Both the position numbers and the translations under genes were made by a program. A stretch of DNA of 64,000 nucleotides from Lobosporangium transversale (Eukaryota; Mortierellomycota; Mortierellomycetes; Mortierellales; Mortierellaceae), in contig NW_019029026.1 of NCBI RefSeq assembly GCF_002105155.1, positions 186,001-250,000 of the forward strand. Reading direction: 5' to 3'. Position 1 is the first letter of the stretch; each line of letters begins with the position of its first letter. Below the pieces are notes generated by a model that saw nothing but the letters and a program-made list of their open reading frames with translations, made no database searches and was not told the DNA's origin. This document shows positions 1 through 12,547 of the stretch, piece by piece.

Positions 1-75
1 ATCATAAATAAAACATTCACCATTGCTCTTGAACTGAACCACTGCATGATAACGTGAAAGGGACTATCCATATCG

Positions 76-109
<34 letters not shown>

Positions 110-889
110 AATGCACACATTTGTGAGACTGGTTAACTAATCGATCACGATCACGAAGTGAAGAGATATTTTTTCTCTTGCCTCTTGCCTTGCAAACAAA
201 ACAATCAAAACCTTACTGGATGCTCCATTTCAAGATCACACATGGGTAAACGACCAATAACCAGAAATTCCTTCTCAGGAGCTTGGATTTTTTCGACAAT
301 GACCCCGTTCTTAATGACCTCGAAGTAAAACTGTTGATTAGGATAACCACTCCAAGCAGGTTTCTGATACTTTAATGGGGGCGCATTAGGGAGGACCGTC
401 TTTATCTTCAACGTCGTCGTTGTCGCCGTGACTGGTTTGAATATTTTGCAGAAAAAAAGAGAGAGGAGGAGGGAGCTGTTAGTCGTGAAACGAATTTGTC
501 CTTTTTGTTTGTCTTTGGGTTTGTTGCGTGCGTGATATGAATGGGTTGCTCTGTATACCTGGGATTGAATCATTGGCTTGGCTGTCTTGATCTGGATGCT
601 TAGAATGTTGTTGCTGTTGCAAATGGTCCTTTGGGAACAGGGGCACTGGTGGTGGTGGTGGTGGCATAGCAAGGCTATTATTTTTCTTGGTGGCAGGTGC
701 TAAAGGCATTGCAAACACTGAACCTGTGGTCTTTGCTGATGCTGTTGTTATCGTCGAGTCCTGATCATTTACGACGTCAGTAGTTTTCGCTGTGCTTCCA
801 GCATTTGAAATGGTAGCATCGTCTGCTACATCATCTGTAGACCTGGTCTTTGCATTATTTAAGGACGCTTGAGGAGCTGCAAATGACAT
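1..889 (-). CDS. SLC4A1AP: Kanadaptin-like FHA-domain protein, 5' part (cut by window edge)
   Basis: Three exons can be joined on the minus strand: 889-559, 431-217 and 63-1, with GTATAC and GTAAGG donors and consistent phases (1, then 0). The gene runs off the left edge. The first 110 residues are low complexity (Thr/Ala-rich, then a run of seven prolines). An FHA domain follows. Visible FHA hallmarks are GRLP at the first phosphopeptide-binding loop and, across the second splice junction, SLSRYHAVVQ, the S-x-x-H core. The stretch before it (KYQKPAWSGYP, then FEVIKNGVIVEK) matches the N-terminal boundary of the FHA domain of kanadaptin (SLC4A1AP), a nuclear protein tied to RNA processing. 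Family assignment is from the FHA flanks only, since the rest of the protein is outside the window. The start ATG at 889 is the first in frame with the FHA exon. It is divergent from UGP1. Confidence 0.75.
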
Positions 890-2454
890 TGTTAGTTGAA
901 ATGTTGAGAAGGAATAAAAAAACTTTGAAGTGAAAAGCCCGTGGCGCAATTTTTAATTATCAATTCGATCTGTTCTTAGAGCCAGACAAGGCCAATGTCA
1001 CGATTTTTTTTTTTTTTTTTTTTTTTTTCATTACTTTATTTTACTTCTGGTTCCTAAAAGATATAATAAAGGGAGCTCTTTACTTTGACTTTGATGGGAG
1101 TAATAAGCTGATGCCCATAAAAATGCATGCAAGTGATACGTATGGGCTAAGACGCTCGCCTGTTCACAGGAGATCAAAAAAGAAAAGTTTCCCGTTAGAT
1201 GTACGGTAACAACAAATTAGTTCGAAAGGCAGACTTTTTTTTATCATTATCGTTTTACCTATCCTTGCTGCCTTCCAAAAGATGCCAAGAACACTATAAT
1301 AAAATACGTGATAGCGAAATGATTAGACAAATAAGCACCTTTCAAGCTGTTTGATTGTTTTCATCCAAAGTATTTGAAGAGCATACCCAGTTTTGTTTTT
1401 GTCGAGTAGACGAGTCTGTGATTGAATGTATGTGCATGTACAGATGACTAAGAGGATCACTAAGAGTAGACTTTGAAAGTTGAATAAAGCTGACTAAAGG
1501 TCAAACAGAGAGAAGAATCCGTTTAATCAATCAGTATAGTTTTTCCTTTATTTTTTTTATTACGCCACTACATCCAGACAATGTTTTTTTCTTTCTCTGC
1601 TGTAGACGATAGCGATTTTGAAATGGAGATACCATCGTGATGTTTTATATTGTAAGTCTTGTGAAATGAGCGAATGAAGAATGATGGACATTATGAAACA
1701 TAGAAGAAAAGGGGACGCTCATGTTCCACGTGATTAGTTGGAAGAATACACTTTTTTTTACACGCGTCGTTCCACGTTACGCGTCTCCCCTCATTTATCG
1801 ATAAAAAAAAAAAAAAAAAAAAAAAAACATGTGTATGTGCCTTGTTCAATCCCGACTGGCATTTCTTTCGTTTACTCTGTTGGAGCCTGTTGTATCCGAT
1901 GGTCTAAATTTAAATCGTATGGCATTGCTCTTGGTGGCTTCGGAGATGGAGTAGATGGTATATATGTTTTTGTACTCTTGATATTCAAGGCTTTTGTCTT
2001 GAGGTTCAATGATAAAGTACTGAACAGGAAGCAAAGGGACGCGTCTTTTTCCATGAAAGAAAGAAGGATACAAAATGATTGGGCACAACATGCTTGTCCT
2101 CAAATGAACCAGATCCCTGGATACGTTGAAATAGGATCATGAAGCGAAGTAAGAAAAAAATTAGCATGAGAGAAAGTAAAGGGCAATAAAAATGCAAGAC
2201 AATCAAAGGAACCTGTGGATCACATCATTCTTGCACAAGGGCCACCTTGATCACAGCGCGAGAGTGTTTAAGACTGTTTCTCTCATTGTCCATTCGTTCC
2301 ATTTCCATCGCCCCATTCCTTCCTTTCTCTCTTTCTCACTTTCTCTCTCTCTTTCTCTCTTTCTCTCTTTCTCCTTTTTTCTTCTTTCAACTTTCTTCTT
2401 TACATCTTATTCATTCCTCACCTTTTTTTTTATAACCCATCACCAACAAAAGCC
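890..2454. other. Divergent intergenic region, kanadaptin-like / UGP1
   Basis: The spacer is 1.56 kb and AT-rich, with T tracts near 1003-1028 and an A tract at 1803-1827. No convincing gene is seen. A minus-strand stretch at 1846-2103 is open for 85 codons and has C-ending codons like those of real genes here. It could not be linked to other exons and resembles no family I know, so it is reported as a finding only. Confidence 0.6.
2318..2396 (+). promoter_or_regulatory. CT-rich leader of UGP1
   Basis: A nearly pure pyrimidine tract of CTTT/CTCT units lies 60-140 bases upstream of the UGP1 start codon. Similar CT tracts precede the CaM-kinase start (19476-19520) and the SOD start (10840-10925). 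Such tracts are typical of core promoters or transcription starts of highly expressed fungal genes; that role is inferred here. Confidence 0.45.
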
Positions 2455-5093
2455 ATGTCAACTTTAGCTCCCACACAAGGCAACAACACTGGCAAGCAGC
2501 CTCACCATCCCCATACCCTTTCTACCTTGGTAAGTCGGCTTTTTTTTTTTTCTTTTTTTTTGTCGTCTAGAAACAATCCAATAAAATATTGATCGATGTT
2601 AGCATTATCGGAAGTTTCAAACAGCCAACAAAAAAAAAAAAAAAAACTCTGGCAATGCGATTAAGAACTTGGGATGGCTATTCTTTCCCTTTTCTTTTCT
2701 TTATATTTGTGGAGAATAAATACGTGCGAAATCGAACCGACTCACCAATGTCATATGCCAAGGACACGCTACTATTTAATATATATTAAACGGAGCTCTT
2801 GTCAGGATGCAATGTGAATCAATATCAAGTCTGTTTTCACAGTTAACAATATGGAGTCATTACAACAACAGCAGAAGCAACAACACTGATGGCAATGATG
2901 ATCTTAATTCGATCAATTTTTTTTTTTCTTTTTCCTTATCCTTCTTATTAATGGACATGTTTCAACCGCTCCTCTTTTTTATTTTATTTTTATCTCTTAA
3001 ATAGGACTTCCAAGGCGCCAGCGGTGCAGCAGCTGCCAGCGCTATACGCACTGAACTCAACCGCTTGATTTCTCAGGTCAAGGATGAGAAGGAGAGACAG
3101 GTAATAAGCTATAGCATGGATACATTGCATCAACGCATTTTATCTTTTATGATTGTCGCGGTCAAAAAAAAAATAAAAAATAAAAAATAAAAAGCGAAAC
3201 TTTTGCTTTTTTTTTTTTTTTTTTTTTTTAATTGCTGCACACTATGGAAGAGAGGGACACGACGGCGCCTTACTGGCCCCTTCGTTTTTTTTATGGCAAT
3301 TCCTGTTATCGTTAGCATCATTAGTAAATCCATTGGCAATGGTATAGTTGCTTGGAGAAGAAAAAGAAGACCCTTTATCGTGGAAAATTTTAATTTTTCC
3401 TTTCGACGTCATTACCACATTTTAAAATGACAAACCTTTTCTTATCTATTCTGGGGAAACTTTAAAAGATTATTGCTTGTTGAGAAAATTAAAGGAATTA
3501 AAAGCCGAGTTAGTCGGATCGTGTGTAAAAACATGCTATTTATTCCTTATCACTGCTGTCTTTTTATTTATTTATTTATTTTTTTAAAAAAATGGCAAAC
3601 TAGCTTTTCCAAAATGAGATGGGTAGCTTCTTCTTGCTCTTCAACCGTTGGCTAGGTGAGCGTAGCAAGGGCACAAAGATCAATTGGGACAAGGTCAAGT
3701 CGCCTCCAGCGGACCAGATCGTCCCCTATGACAATATTCCCAAGGTCGAGTCCAGCCCCCATCTCAATAAGCTTGCTGTTCTCAAGCTCAACGGAGGCCT
3801 TGGTACCACCATGGGTTGTGTAGGCCCCAAGAGCGCTATTGAGGTCCGTGATGGGATGACCTTCTTGGATCTTAGCGTTCGTCAGATCGAGGTAAAATAG
3901 AAACCATCTATGGATGATGAATGCCCTATTGTTTTTAACCATGATGGAATTGAGCCAAACACATACTAATAAATCATCTTTTACTCTTGATCAACTTTTT
4001 GTTTTGTTTGTTTGTATTGGTTTATCAGTATCTGAACAAGGCCAAGAATGTCAATGTGCCCTTCATCCTCATGAATTCATTCAACACAGACGAAGAGACC
4101 AAGCGTATTGTTCAAAAGTACGCCACCCACAACATTGAGATTCTGACTTTTAACCAGTCCAGATATCCTCGTGTCAACAAGGATTCACTTTTACCCTCTC
4201 CTCGCCATCCCCACAGCGATATTGCTGATTGGTACCCCCCTGGTCACGGAGATTTGTTCGACTCGCTTACTAACTCAGGACTTTTGGACCAGCTAATTGA
4301 GGATGGCAAGGAATACCTCTTTGTGTCCAACGTTGACAACTTGGGAGCCACTGTTGATGAGGGCATCTTGAATCACATGGTCGAGTCTGGTGCAGAGTTT
4401 TTGATGGAAGTCACAGACAAAACTCGTGCTGACATTAAAGGAGGTACGCTGATCGATTATGAGGGCTCGATCCGCCTTCTCGAAATCGCACAGGTCCCTT
4501 CCGAGCACGTCGAAGATTTCAAGAGTATCAAGAAGTTCAAGATCTTCAACACTAACAACTTGTGGGTCAACTTGAAGGCAATTAAGCGTGTGGTTGAGAA
4601 CAACGAGTTGAGTCTGGAGGTGATTGTCAATAACAAGACTACAGAATCTGGGGAAAAGGTTATTCAGTTGGAGACTGCTGTTGGTGCAGGTATCAAGCAT
4701 TTCCACAACGCCCACGGTGTGAATGTACCTCGTAGCCGCTTCTTGCCCGTCAAGTCAACTTCAGATCTGTTCTTGGTCACCTCTGACCTGTACTCTCTCA
4801 ACCATGGTGAACTCTCGATCAATCCTAAGCGCATGTTCAACACTGTTCCTCTTGTCAAGTTGGGAGATCACTTCAAGAAGGTTAACAACTTTTTGTCTCG
4901 ATTCAACAACCCACCGCATATTCTGGAGCTAGACCATCTAACGGTCACAGGCGATGTAACATTCGGGTCAGATGTTGTTCTCAAAGGAACTGTTATTATT
5001 GTTGCTAATGCTGGATCTCATATCGACATTCCTTCTGGCAGTATCCTTGAGAACAAGGTCGTATCTGGAAATCTTCACATCCTTGATCATTAA
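2455..5093 (+). CDS. UGP1: UTP-glucose-1-phosphate uridylyltransferase
   Basis: This enzyme makes UDP-glucose from UTP and glucose-1-phosphate, supplying cell-wall glucan, glycogen, trehalose and glycoprotein synthesis in the cytosol. Four exons (2455-2529, 3005-3100, 3619-3891, 4029-5093), all in phase 0, give 502 residues, the usual eukaryotic UGP length. The nucleotide-binding signature [10 protein letters not shown] is at about residues 114-123, followed by GPKSAIEVR. Downstream are [23 protein letters not shown] (metal and nucleotide contacts), [12 protein letters not shown] and NNLWVNL, all diagnostic of the UGP fold. The C-terminal left-handed beta-helix region ([18 protein letters not shown]) is complete. 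The third exon starts at an ATG that could be mistaken for the gene start. The true N-terminus is the short first exon (MSTLAPTQ). Intron 1 is 475 nt and intron 2 is 518 nt; both carry homopolymer tracts. Confidence 0.95.
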
Positions 5094-5156
5094 GAGATAT
5101 TTCCCATTTCAATCCGATGAAGCATTATGTAGCATGGTATCGCTTCTTTATATTTG

Positions 5157-5162
5157 AATAAA
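5157..5162 (+). terminator. Candidate polyadenylation signal of UGP1
   Basis: A canonical AATAAA lies 64 nt after the UGP1 stop codon. Confidence 0.5.
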
Positions 5163-6131
5163 ATATCTAACATAGGCAAGTCTTTCTGAATAGCCAAAGA
5201 GTTTTTTTTTTTTTTATTTTTTTTTTTTTTATTTTTATTTTTATTTTTTTTTTAGACATGTATTCTAGTCCTAGATCTAGGAAATTCACGTTCGTGTTAG
5301 ACTATGAATTTTTTTTTTTTTGAGGTCAATTAGATGGACAAAAAGCTAAAAACGGAACTCTATCGCTCAGGATATTCAGAATAACCTAAAAAGAAGGGTT
5401 AGCAACGATGAATGTGGCCATCTTCGGCCATCTATTTGATCTAGTCTAAAAAATAAATCTCTTGCGGATCTTCGCATTGTTTGCTTTTTTTTTTTTTACC
5501 CACGATAAAATTTTTATGCATGGAGATATAATTTAGAAAGACAAGGTTATCCTTCCTCGAGATGAAAGATAAAAAAGATTGAGTTCTTGACAATCCTTTT
5601 ATGTCGCAAACATTATATATATACATGTATACTGTATATAATACTTGGAACACATCTAAACCTCCGCAGAGCATCTAGTGCCCATCTTGTACTTGTACAT
5701 GTACGTAGCTGATCGTTAGTATATATATATTTGTAACATAAGAGTTAAATTGTGCGGACCCGAAGGGATAGAGATGGAAAGCCTAGAACCGAGATTGAGA
5801 AGGAAATAATAAAAAGGCATTATATATTTATATATATTACTCTTGTTTATGCAAAAACCTGTCTGTCTAGCCATGAGATCGACAATTGAAAGGAGATGAA
5901 GTAAATATGGTATATGATTTATTCCGAATACTCAAGAATAAGGATATTGCCAATGATCTGATAATTGATCCTGTCCATTTATCCGTTACAAATTCATGTA
6001 CCATGTACGGCATACATTTCAAGGCAAAACACTAAAAAAAAAAAAATCGGGGAGATGAGATGAGACGTAAATATGGTAAAAACTTTTCGCCTTATTCCTT
6101 ATTCCATCGTCCTTTTGACGCAGCCGATGGT

Positions 6132-6240
6132 ATGCTATGGCTGTGTCTTTGGCTATGGCTATGGGTATGGCTATGGTCATAGTTGTAGTTGTGGTTGTGG
6201 TTGTGGTTGTGGCTGTGGCTGTGGCAATGTATGGCTTTGG
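6132..6240. repeat. Imperfect TGGCTA / TGGTTG hexamer minisatellite
   Basis: About 110 bases are built of degenerate 6-base units (TGGCTA, TGGTTG, TGGCTG) without a coding frame. It is intergenic and no function is evident. Confidence 0.75.
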
Positions 6241-8301
6241 TCAACATAGGCAGTGCGAGAGAATAGGGAAAGAATGAGGATCAAAAGAGGCAGTGCAGTA
6301 CCAGCATTCCACACACATGGTTATTTTTGGGAAAAAAAGACATCTGATAACACTTGCCATATAAGCATATAAGCGCTTTAATATGGAGCACATTTGTAAA
6401 ATGAAAAGGTCAATGATATTCTATCAGAAATTATATGAAAATAAGCCTTCTTTTCTTTTTCTTTTTTTCTTTTTTTTTTTTTTTTTTTTTTTTTTTGTTT
6501 TTTCCTCTTTCATCAGAGTCGAATGCACCATAGAAACGATTACAAAGAATCATTGAGACATAACAATGAAAAGAACAAGAGCAAGAGCAAGAGCAAGAGC
6601 AACACCGTTTAGAATCGTCAAAGCCCAACAGCTCTGAAAACTTTTCTTTTTTTTTTTTTCTCTCTCTCTCTCTCTCAGAAAAAAATAAAAATAAAATAAA
6701 ATAAAAAAATAAAGAGAGAGACGAGGCGCAAATGAAATAGTCATCGTGTGTTTTTTTTTTTTCTTTACGTTTGTCTTTGTGCAGTGCCAAGGTCTTTCTT
6801 TCACTCTGAACATTCATTATTCTATGCATGTGGAGAGTGGATGAGTGAATGAGAGGATGTGATAGGACAATAAAGATGTAGGTTGCATAGGAAATACTTA
6901 TCTAAATGTATTAATATACTCAACTTTGTTTATGTTTATTGGTAATTGTGATTATTGTTGTTTGTTGTTTTAATGGCAAAAAGTAAAAATGCTTTCCGGG
7001 ATGGAAAAGACAGAAGGAAGCATTTCATTTGGAGCCCTCTTTTTCTTTGCCTTATCCGAGTACTGTACATGTATATACATTGCTAGCGACAATAAAAAAA
7101 AAAAAAAAAAAAAAAAAGATATTTTTTACAGGTTTATTTACAAACATGAAGATTGTAAATTCAACTCTGTGTTCAGTTACAAGAAGAGGTTAGGGAGTAG
7201 TTGCTGCTATTTGATTGATGAAAAAAAAAAAAAATGCAACTTTGAAATGAAGATCGTCCTGTCAACAGGAGACGTTGATGGTGATTGCTTAAAAGATTAT
7301 GGACTAGTGCAAACACACTTTCACCTAAACAACACCCAAAAATAAGCCAGGATGGGAAAAAAAAAGATAAAAATAACCAGCTTTTTCATTAACAAACCTG
7401 GAACAACCTCGATCCTTTTTTAACTTTGTTTGATACTGAGAATAACATAGGGGGGAGAGAAAGGAGGACTAATAGGACCCTACTTTTTGCTGCAACAATG
7501 GGTACATTTATATTTTATCTAAATGATGATAAATATGTATTAGAGTGAGACATCCTAAAAGACGGAACAAACCTTGGAACACGTTCCTTTCTTGGAAACT
7601 TTACACAATCTGACACATCAAATGCTGTCACATGGCTAAAATTATATTTTTAAAATACGCGGCAGCAGAAGTGCTTTGTCGTGTCAAAGAGAGAGAGAGA
7701 GAGAGAGCCATGATGGAAAAACATTTGTTGTATGTATAAATCTGTATAAACGTTGTAAATATTGTATATATATAATATATAATAAAATAACATCAGCCTT
7801 TCCTTGCACATCCAGCAAGCAAAGACCGATGAGAGCTGAAAGAGTCCGTTGGGCGTTCACCTGTGATGAAGAAGTGGTCATAGCTCATGTAGGATACATG
7901 CAAATGTATTTTATATATTAAATCTCTTTTACCATTGCCAATGGGGAAGGGTTTCTTCTTTGTTCTGTGGAGAGTTTGAACTTGAGAGCCCTCTCAGCCT
8001 CATTCACAACCGTTTTTTTTTTTTTTTTTTTGCCTATAGCCTAAAAACATTATCAGGCGATTATTATTATTATTATTTTTTTTTTTCTGGGTAATTAGGA
8101 ATATGAAGGATTTATAAGCTATAGTTTTTATTTTTATTTTTATTTTTTTTTTTCATAATATGCTTGTACAGACAAACAAGCAAGAAAAAAAAAAAAAAAA
8201 AAAAAAAAAAGATCGTTGTGATGGATCTCAGCCTGATTCAGACACAAGAGGCCACAGAACGCACGCTCCTAGACTACGAAAGACTAGAAAAAGGAAAAAG
8301 G

Positions 8302-8336
<35 letters not shown>

Positions 8337-10786
8337 ATGTTTGCGGGGTAATAATTAACTCTGTATCATGTTGGGACCTGGCTGGCCCAGAAGTTGTTCT
8401 GGATCCTCCTGATTCTGTACCAATAATTGAAATCCGATATTATTCATGTATCCCTCCCTTCTCTGAACTTTGCATGAAAGGCAACGTTATTTTCAATTGG
8501 CTGAATCAAGTTTTTGCACACGATATTGGTGAGAGCATGAATGAATGTTTGCAAATTTTAATTCACCATGTTCTGTACGACCCAATGTTAGTTGATGGAT
8601 ATTAAATAATATTTATATAATATTCATATTTATATAGTATATATATGCAATACATTTATATGTCTATATATTATAGTTATTTATATAAAATAATCATCAT
8701 CATCATCATCATCATAAAAAGGCATCTTCTCCATCAATGTTTATTCGTTACACAAAGATATGTATCAGGCTTGATCAAGGAAAGGGAAAAGGAGACATGG
8801 GCAAAGACGAATGCATGAAGGAAGAGAGTTGATCTATTTTTTTTTTTTTTTTTTTTTTTTTCCCTTTTGGAAGGAAAGAGAGAATTACAGTTAGAATCAT
8901 CTTGAACGATGGGAGTGCGGGGATATAAAAAATCATCATCAGATATGTTTTAAAACCTTTTTAGACATCTGCGCTTTGTTTTTTCGCATGTAGCGCTAAC
9001 TGATCCATTTTGAGTTAAATCAGCTTTTTCTTTTTTTTTGTGTGTGTGTGTGAATATGCACCGTTGTCGTGTTTGATCATATCATCAATGTTTTGCTACG
9101 TTCCGCGTTCCGAATCGTTTTGGTTTTGTTTGCAGTTGATTAAAAAAATTTTTTTTATGCTTTTTACAGGTCAAGGTTGGTAACGATGCGTGTCATCTTA
9201 CGATCAATTTGATAAGTTATTAATAAATCCTGCCTTTTTCATTAAAGACGTTAAAAAAAAGGAGGTCCAACAGACTGCAACATGACGCCTTCTTCTGAGG
9301 GCGGGTTCAATACAAGCATCTAGGCTTAAAGTGAAGTGGCGCAAACATGCATCGCACGCGAAAAAAGAAAAAAAAAAAAAAAAAACGGTATCGAGGGATC
9401 ATTGTCCGAATCTTTTCTGCAGCTGCCGCTGTCGCAATCAGCCAGCCAGCCAGCCAACTGGCTTTAAAGGCAGTGCATTTGCTGTTGAAACTGAACAGTG
9501 GATGAACTACAAGCATTAAAACTACCACACTTGCTTACCGAGCAGTGCCATGATGGGTTTTTGGATTTCTATTTTATTCCACAGACACAGCCTATCGTGT
9601 CGCCAATGAACTCTTGGCTTATTTGTTTTTGCTTTTGCTTTTGCTTTTAGAGCACCTTATCCAATGGCACAGACGTGAGGCTAGGGTATTTGAAAAGAAG
9701 ACTCGAGAGACGCCAGGGCAATAGCAGAGAGCACACACATAACAGGGATAAACAAGAAACAGGAACTTTTTGAGCCAGCTTGCTGGGCGCATTAAAAAAA
9801 AAAAAAGACGCCTTCGTCCTAGATTATTTGTAGTTTCTGGTTCCTACTTTTAGCCTTAGTCTTAGTTCTAATCCTCCTCAACTCCTGTTTCCTGCTCCTT
9901 GCCCCTTACTCTCAGCTCCACGTTACTTACTGCTTGGTCGTATTTATGGATGAGCGCATCAGGTTTCATTTAACTATTGGCGCGGCAATCTGAGAAGACT
10001 ACAATGTCAAAACTTGAGCTTACTGCTATTGCAAAAAAAAATTAATAATACATAATAATAAAAGAAGGCATGACCACCAGGATACCAGGGTTTTTCTTTT
10101 TCCATGTATTAACAAGCGGAAATTATTATGTGGCGACGCACTCGGGAGAAAAGGAGAGAGTGGTATTCTCTTTCTTCGACAAAAAAAAAAAAAAAAAAAA
10201 AAGTGGGCAATCGCTACTTATTCGCTGTTTTTAGTAGCATCTGATAATGGACGAATGAGGGTAGGCGGGGACTTTTTTTTTTTTTTTTTTTTTTTTTCTC
10301 TCTCTCTTTAAACCAGAAAACCCTGCCTTACCCCAACTAAACAAATATTTCTCTGCGTTTTTCTTTTTTCCATTTCTTTCTTTTTTTTTTTTTTTGCTTA
10401 TGTTTTTCTCTGTGATGGATGTCAAAGGAATGGACGACAACACCCACAAGAAGAAGGAAAGCTAGGCTTTTTTGGCTGGACTACTCGAGTGAACTGGACC
10501 CGGCTACTTTTACAGTTAGCGTAAATCTTGTGTAGCGTAGCGAAGCCTACTCTTTGTGGCATGCTCACTTTATTTTATTTTATTGATTGATTGATTGATT
10601 TAAAAGAAGCAAGAGAATGAATGGAATGAATTGGAGAGAATAGGACAAATATTCTAAATCTATTAGATGATATTTATTCACACAACTAGTTTGTTTATAT
10701 ATACCTTATTTTAAGAAAGAAAAAAAAAGTTGCCAATGAGAGCATCAAGACAAAGAAAGACCAAGGACATTGAGCATCCGTCAAAA

Positions 10787-10818
<32 letters not shown>

Positions 10819-10983
10819 ATTTAAAAGGGTTCCCCTCCTCTTCCCCTCCTCTTTCTTTTTTTTTTTTTTCTTACTCTTCTACTCACACCTCATCTCACTC
10901 TTCATTCTCTTCACTCTTGCAATCCACACCCGCATCTAATCTCTTAATTTCATTTATTGTATAATACCTCATATATAATCATC

Positions 10984-11763
10984 ATGCTCTTCAAGTCCAT
11001 TGCCACCGTCCTCACCATTGCAGGTCTCGCTGCTGCCCAGACTCCTACCGAGTACACTAAGGGTGTTGCCCACATCAAGAAGGGTATGTGATGTGATGAG
11101 ATTCCCTCTTTCCTTGGCTTATTAATCTCCCCGATACTACATTGTCTCCAACAACGCTTTGCTCAGCAACTTTTGTCTTTGACGCGCAACACACAAAGAA
11201 TTAATCAATCAAGGAGCAAACCATCATTGTCAATGCCGTCAGCAAAAAGAAAAAAAATGGGCGCAGTCTGCGTACGATTTTTTTTATTTTTTATTTTCCT
11301 TGTATAATAAGGAAAATCTCATGGTGCTCTTACTGCAGAAGAAGAAGAAGAACAACAATGGATAGAATCTTGCTACGTTTTATTCATCACCATTTTTTGG
11401 TTTGAGAGTAACCGGAAGGGTGGTGGGATGAACCTTACTTGCAGGTCCCATTCCGACCCGGCCTAGCCTCTGTTCTCTTTTATGATTTTCATCGTGTGTT
11501 CTAGCCACATTTCCTAATTTCCATCATCAACTGCCCAAGCGCGCTTTTTCAGTTGTTTACGTTCCATGATGGTGACAGAGACAAAGAGAGAGAGCACCAG
11601 GAGCAGAGGGTGCTATATGCTAATAATACCACATAACACAACAAATATTTAATTTGCGTTTGTGTGACCAACGGCTTCCTATTCGATAAGCACCTTTCTA
11701 GCCAATGACCGCTAAAGCCTCAACAGCCTGATCGCTCTTTTATTTTTATTCCTCACTAATTCG

Positions 11764-11799
<36 letters not shown>

Positions 11800-12427
11800 T
11801 TGTCTAAATATATTATTGACATTTATACGTTTTTTTTTTTTATGACCTGTTCTAGACAATATCGACGCCATCTTCACCTTCGAGAAGGTCGCTGAGGGTA
11901 CCAACGTTACTGTTGATGTTAAGAGCGGTCTTACCCAGGGTCTCCAGATCCTGCCCGCTGGATTCGAATACCACATTCATGTCAAACCTGTCGGTGCTAA
12001 TGGTGACTGCATGGCCACTGGTGGTCATTTGAACCCCGGCAACGCTGGCAAGTATCCTTGCGATAAGACCAGCGCCAACTTCACTGCCTGTGAGATTGGT
12101 GACTTGTCTGGCAAGCACGGAAACTTGGTCGCTGCCAACAACGACACTGGTGCCATCCCTCCTTTGAGCTACGTCGATAGCCAACTCAGCTTCTCAGGTC
12201 CTACTGAATCTGCTTTGCTCGGTCGTTCCGTCGTCATCCATAACAACGGTACCCGCATTGCCTGCGCTAACTTGGTTGTTGAAGGCTACACCGCCCCTGA
12301 GGCCAACAGCACATCCCCCACTACCGTCGGTTCTACTCCTCTCCCCACCAAGGATAGCAGCGCTGTCAAGCTCGTCGCCTCCCTTACTCTCTCTGGACTC
12401 GTTGCTGCCATGATGTTGGCTCTTTAA
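10984..12427 (+). CDS. Secreted GPI-anchored copper-only superoxide dismutase
   Basis: Two exons (10984-11083, 11856-12427; 772-nt intron) encode 223 residues. A signal peptide (MLFKSIATVLTIAGLAAAQ) is followed by a Cu/Zn-SOD fold. It ends in a Ser/Thr-rich linker and a hydrophobic tail (LVASLTLSGLVAAMMLAL) typical of a GPI anchor. Copper ligands are present: H73 and H75 (HIH), H91 (GGHLNP) and H162 (VVIHNN). The catalytic arginine R167 and the C85-C170 disulfide pair are also present. Of the zinc ligands only D116 remains; the positions of SOD1 H71 and H80 are not histidine (the latter is C112). The electrostatic loop between H162 and R167 is reduced to a few residues. This matches the copper-only SOD class known from Candida SOD5. 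The likely role is extracellular superoxide dismutation at the cell wall. N-glycosylation sequons occur at NVT, NFT, NGT and NST. It is preceded by a CT-rich leader. Confidence 0.9.
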
Positions 12428-12514
12428 ATATCCTTTTTAATTACTCCACTCTCTCTTCTCTTTTGTCATATAGATGCATCTCTTTACTCCCCTTCACCAT
12501 CAAACAAAACAACG

Positions 12515-12547
<33 letters not shown>

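Larger units (their letters stand above)
5094..10983. other. Long AT-rich gap between UGP1 and SOD
   Basis: This 5.9-kb spacer holds many A or T homopolymers (for example 6474-6496, 7092-7117, 8183-8210, 8299-8333, 8838-8861, 10275-10297, 10789-10817), a (TA)-rich patch at 8590-8690 and an (ATC)n run at 8695-8716. No complete gene could be built. Short islands at 8221-8295, 8361-8460 (minus) and 9584-9724 look mildly coding-like but do not assemble (see findings). Confidence 0.55.

Noticed and set aside
205-672. Methionine-led 155-residue frame starting with a His run
   Set aside because: Only its last part is coding (exon 2 of the kanadaptin-like gene, 431-217). The first half covers an intron and a shifted reading of exon 1.
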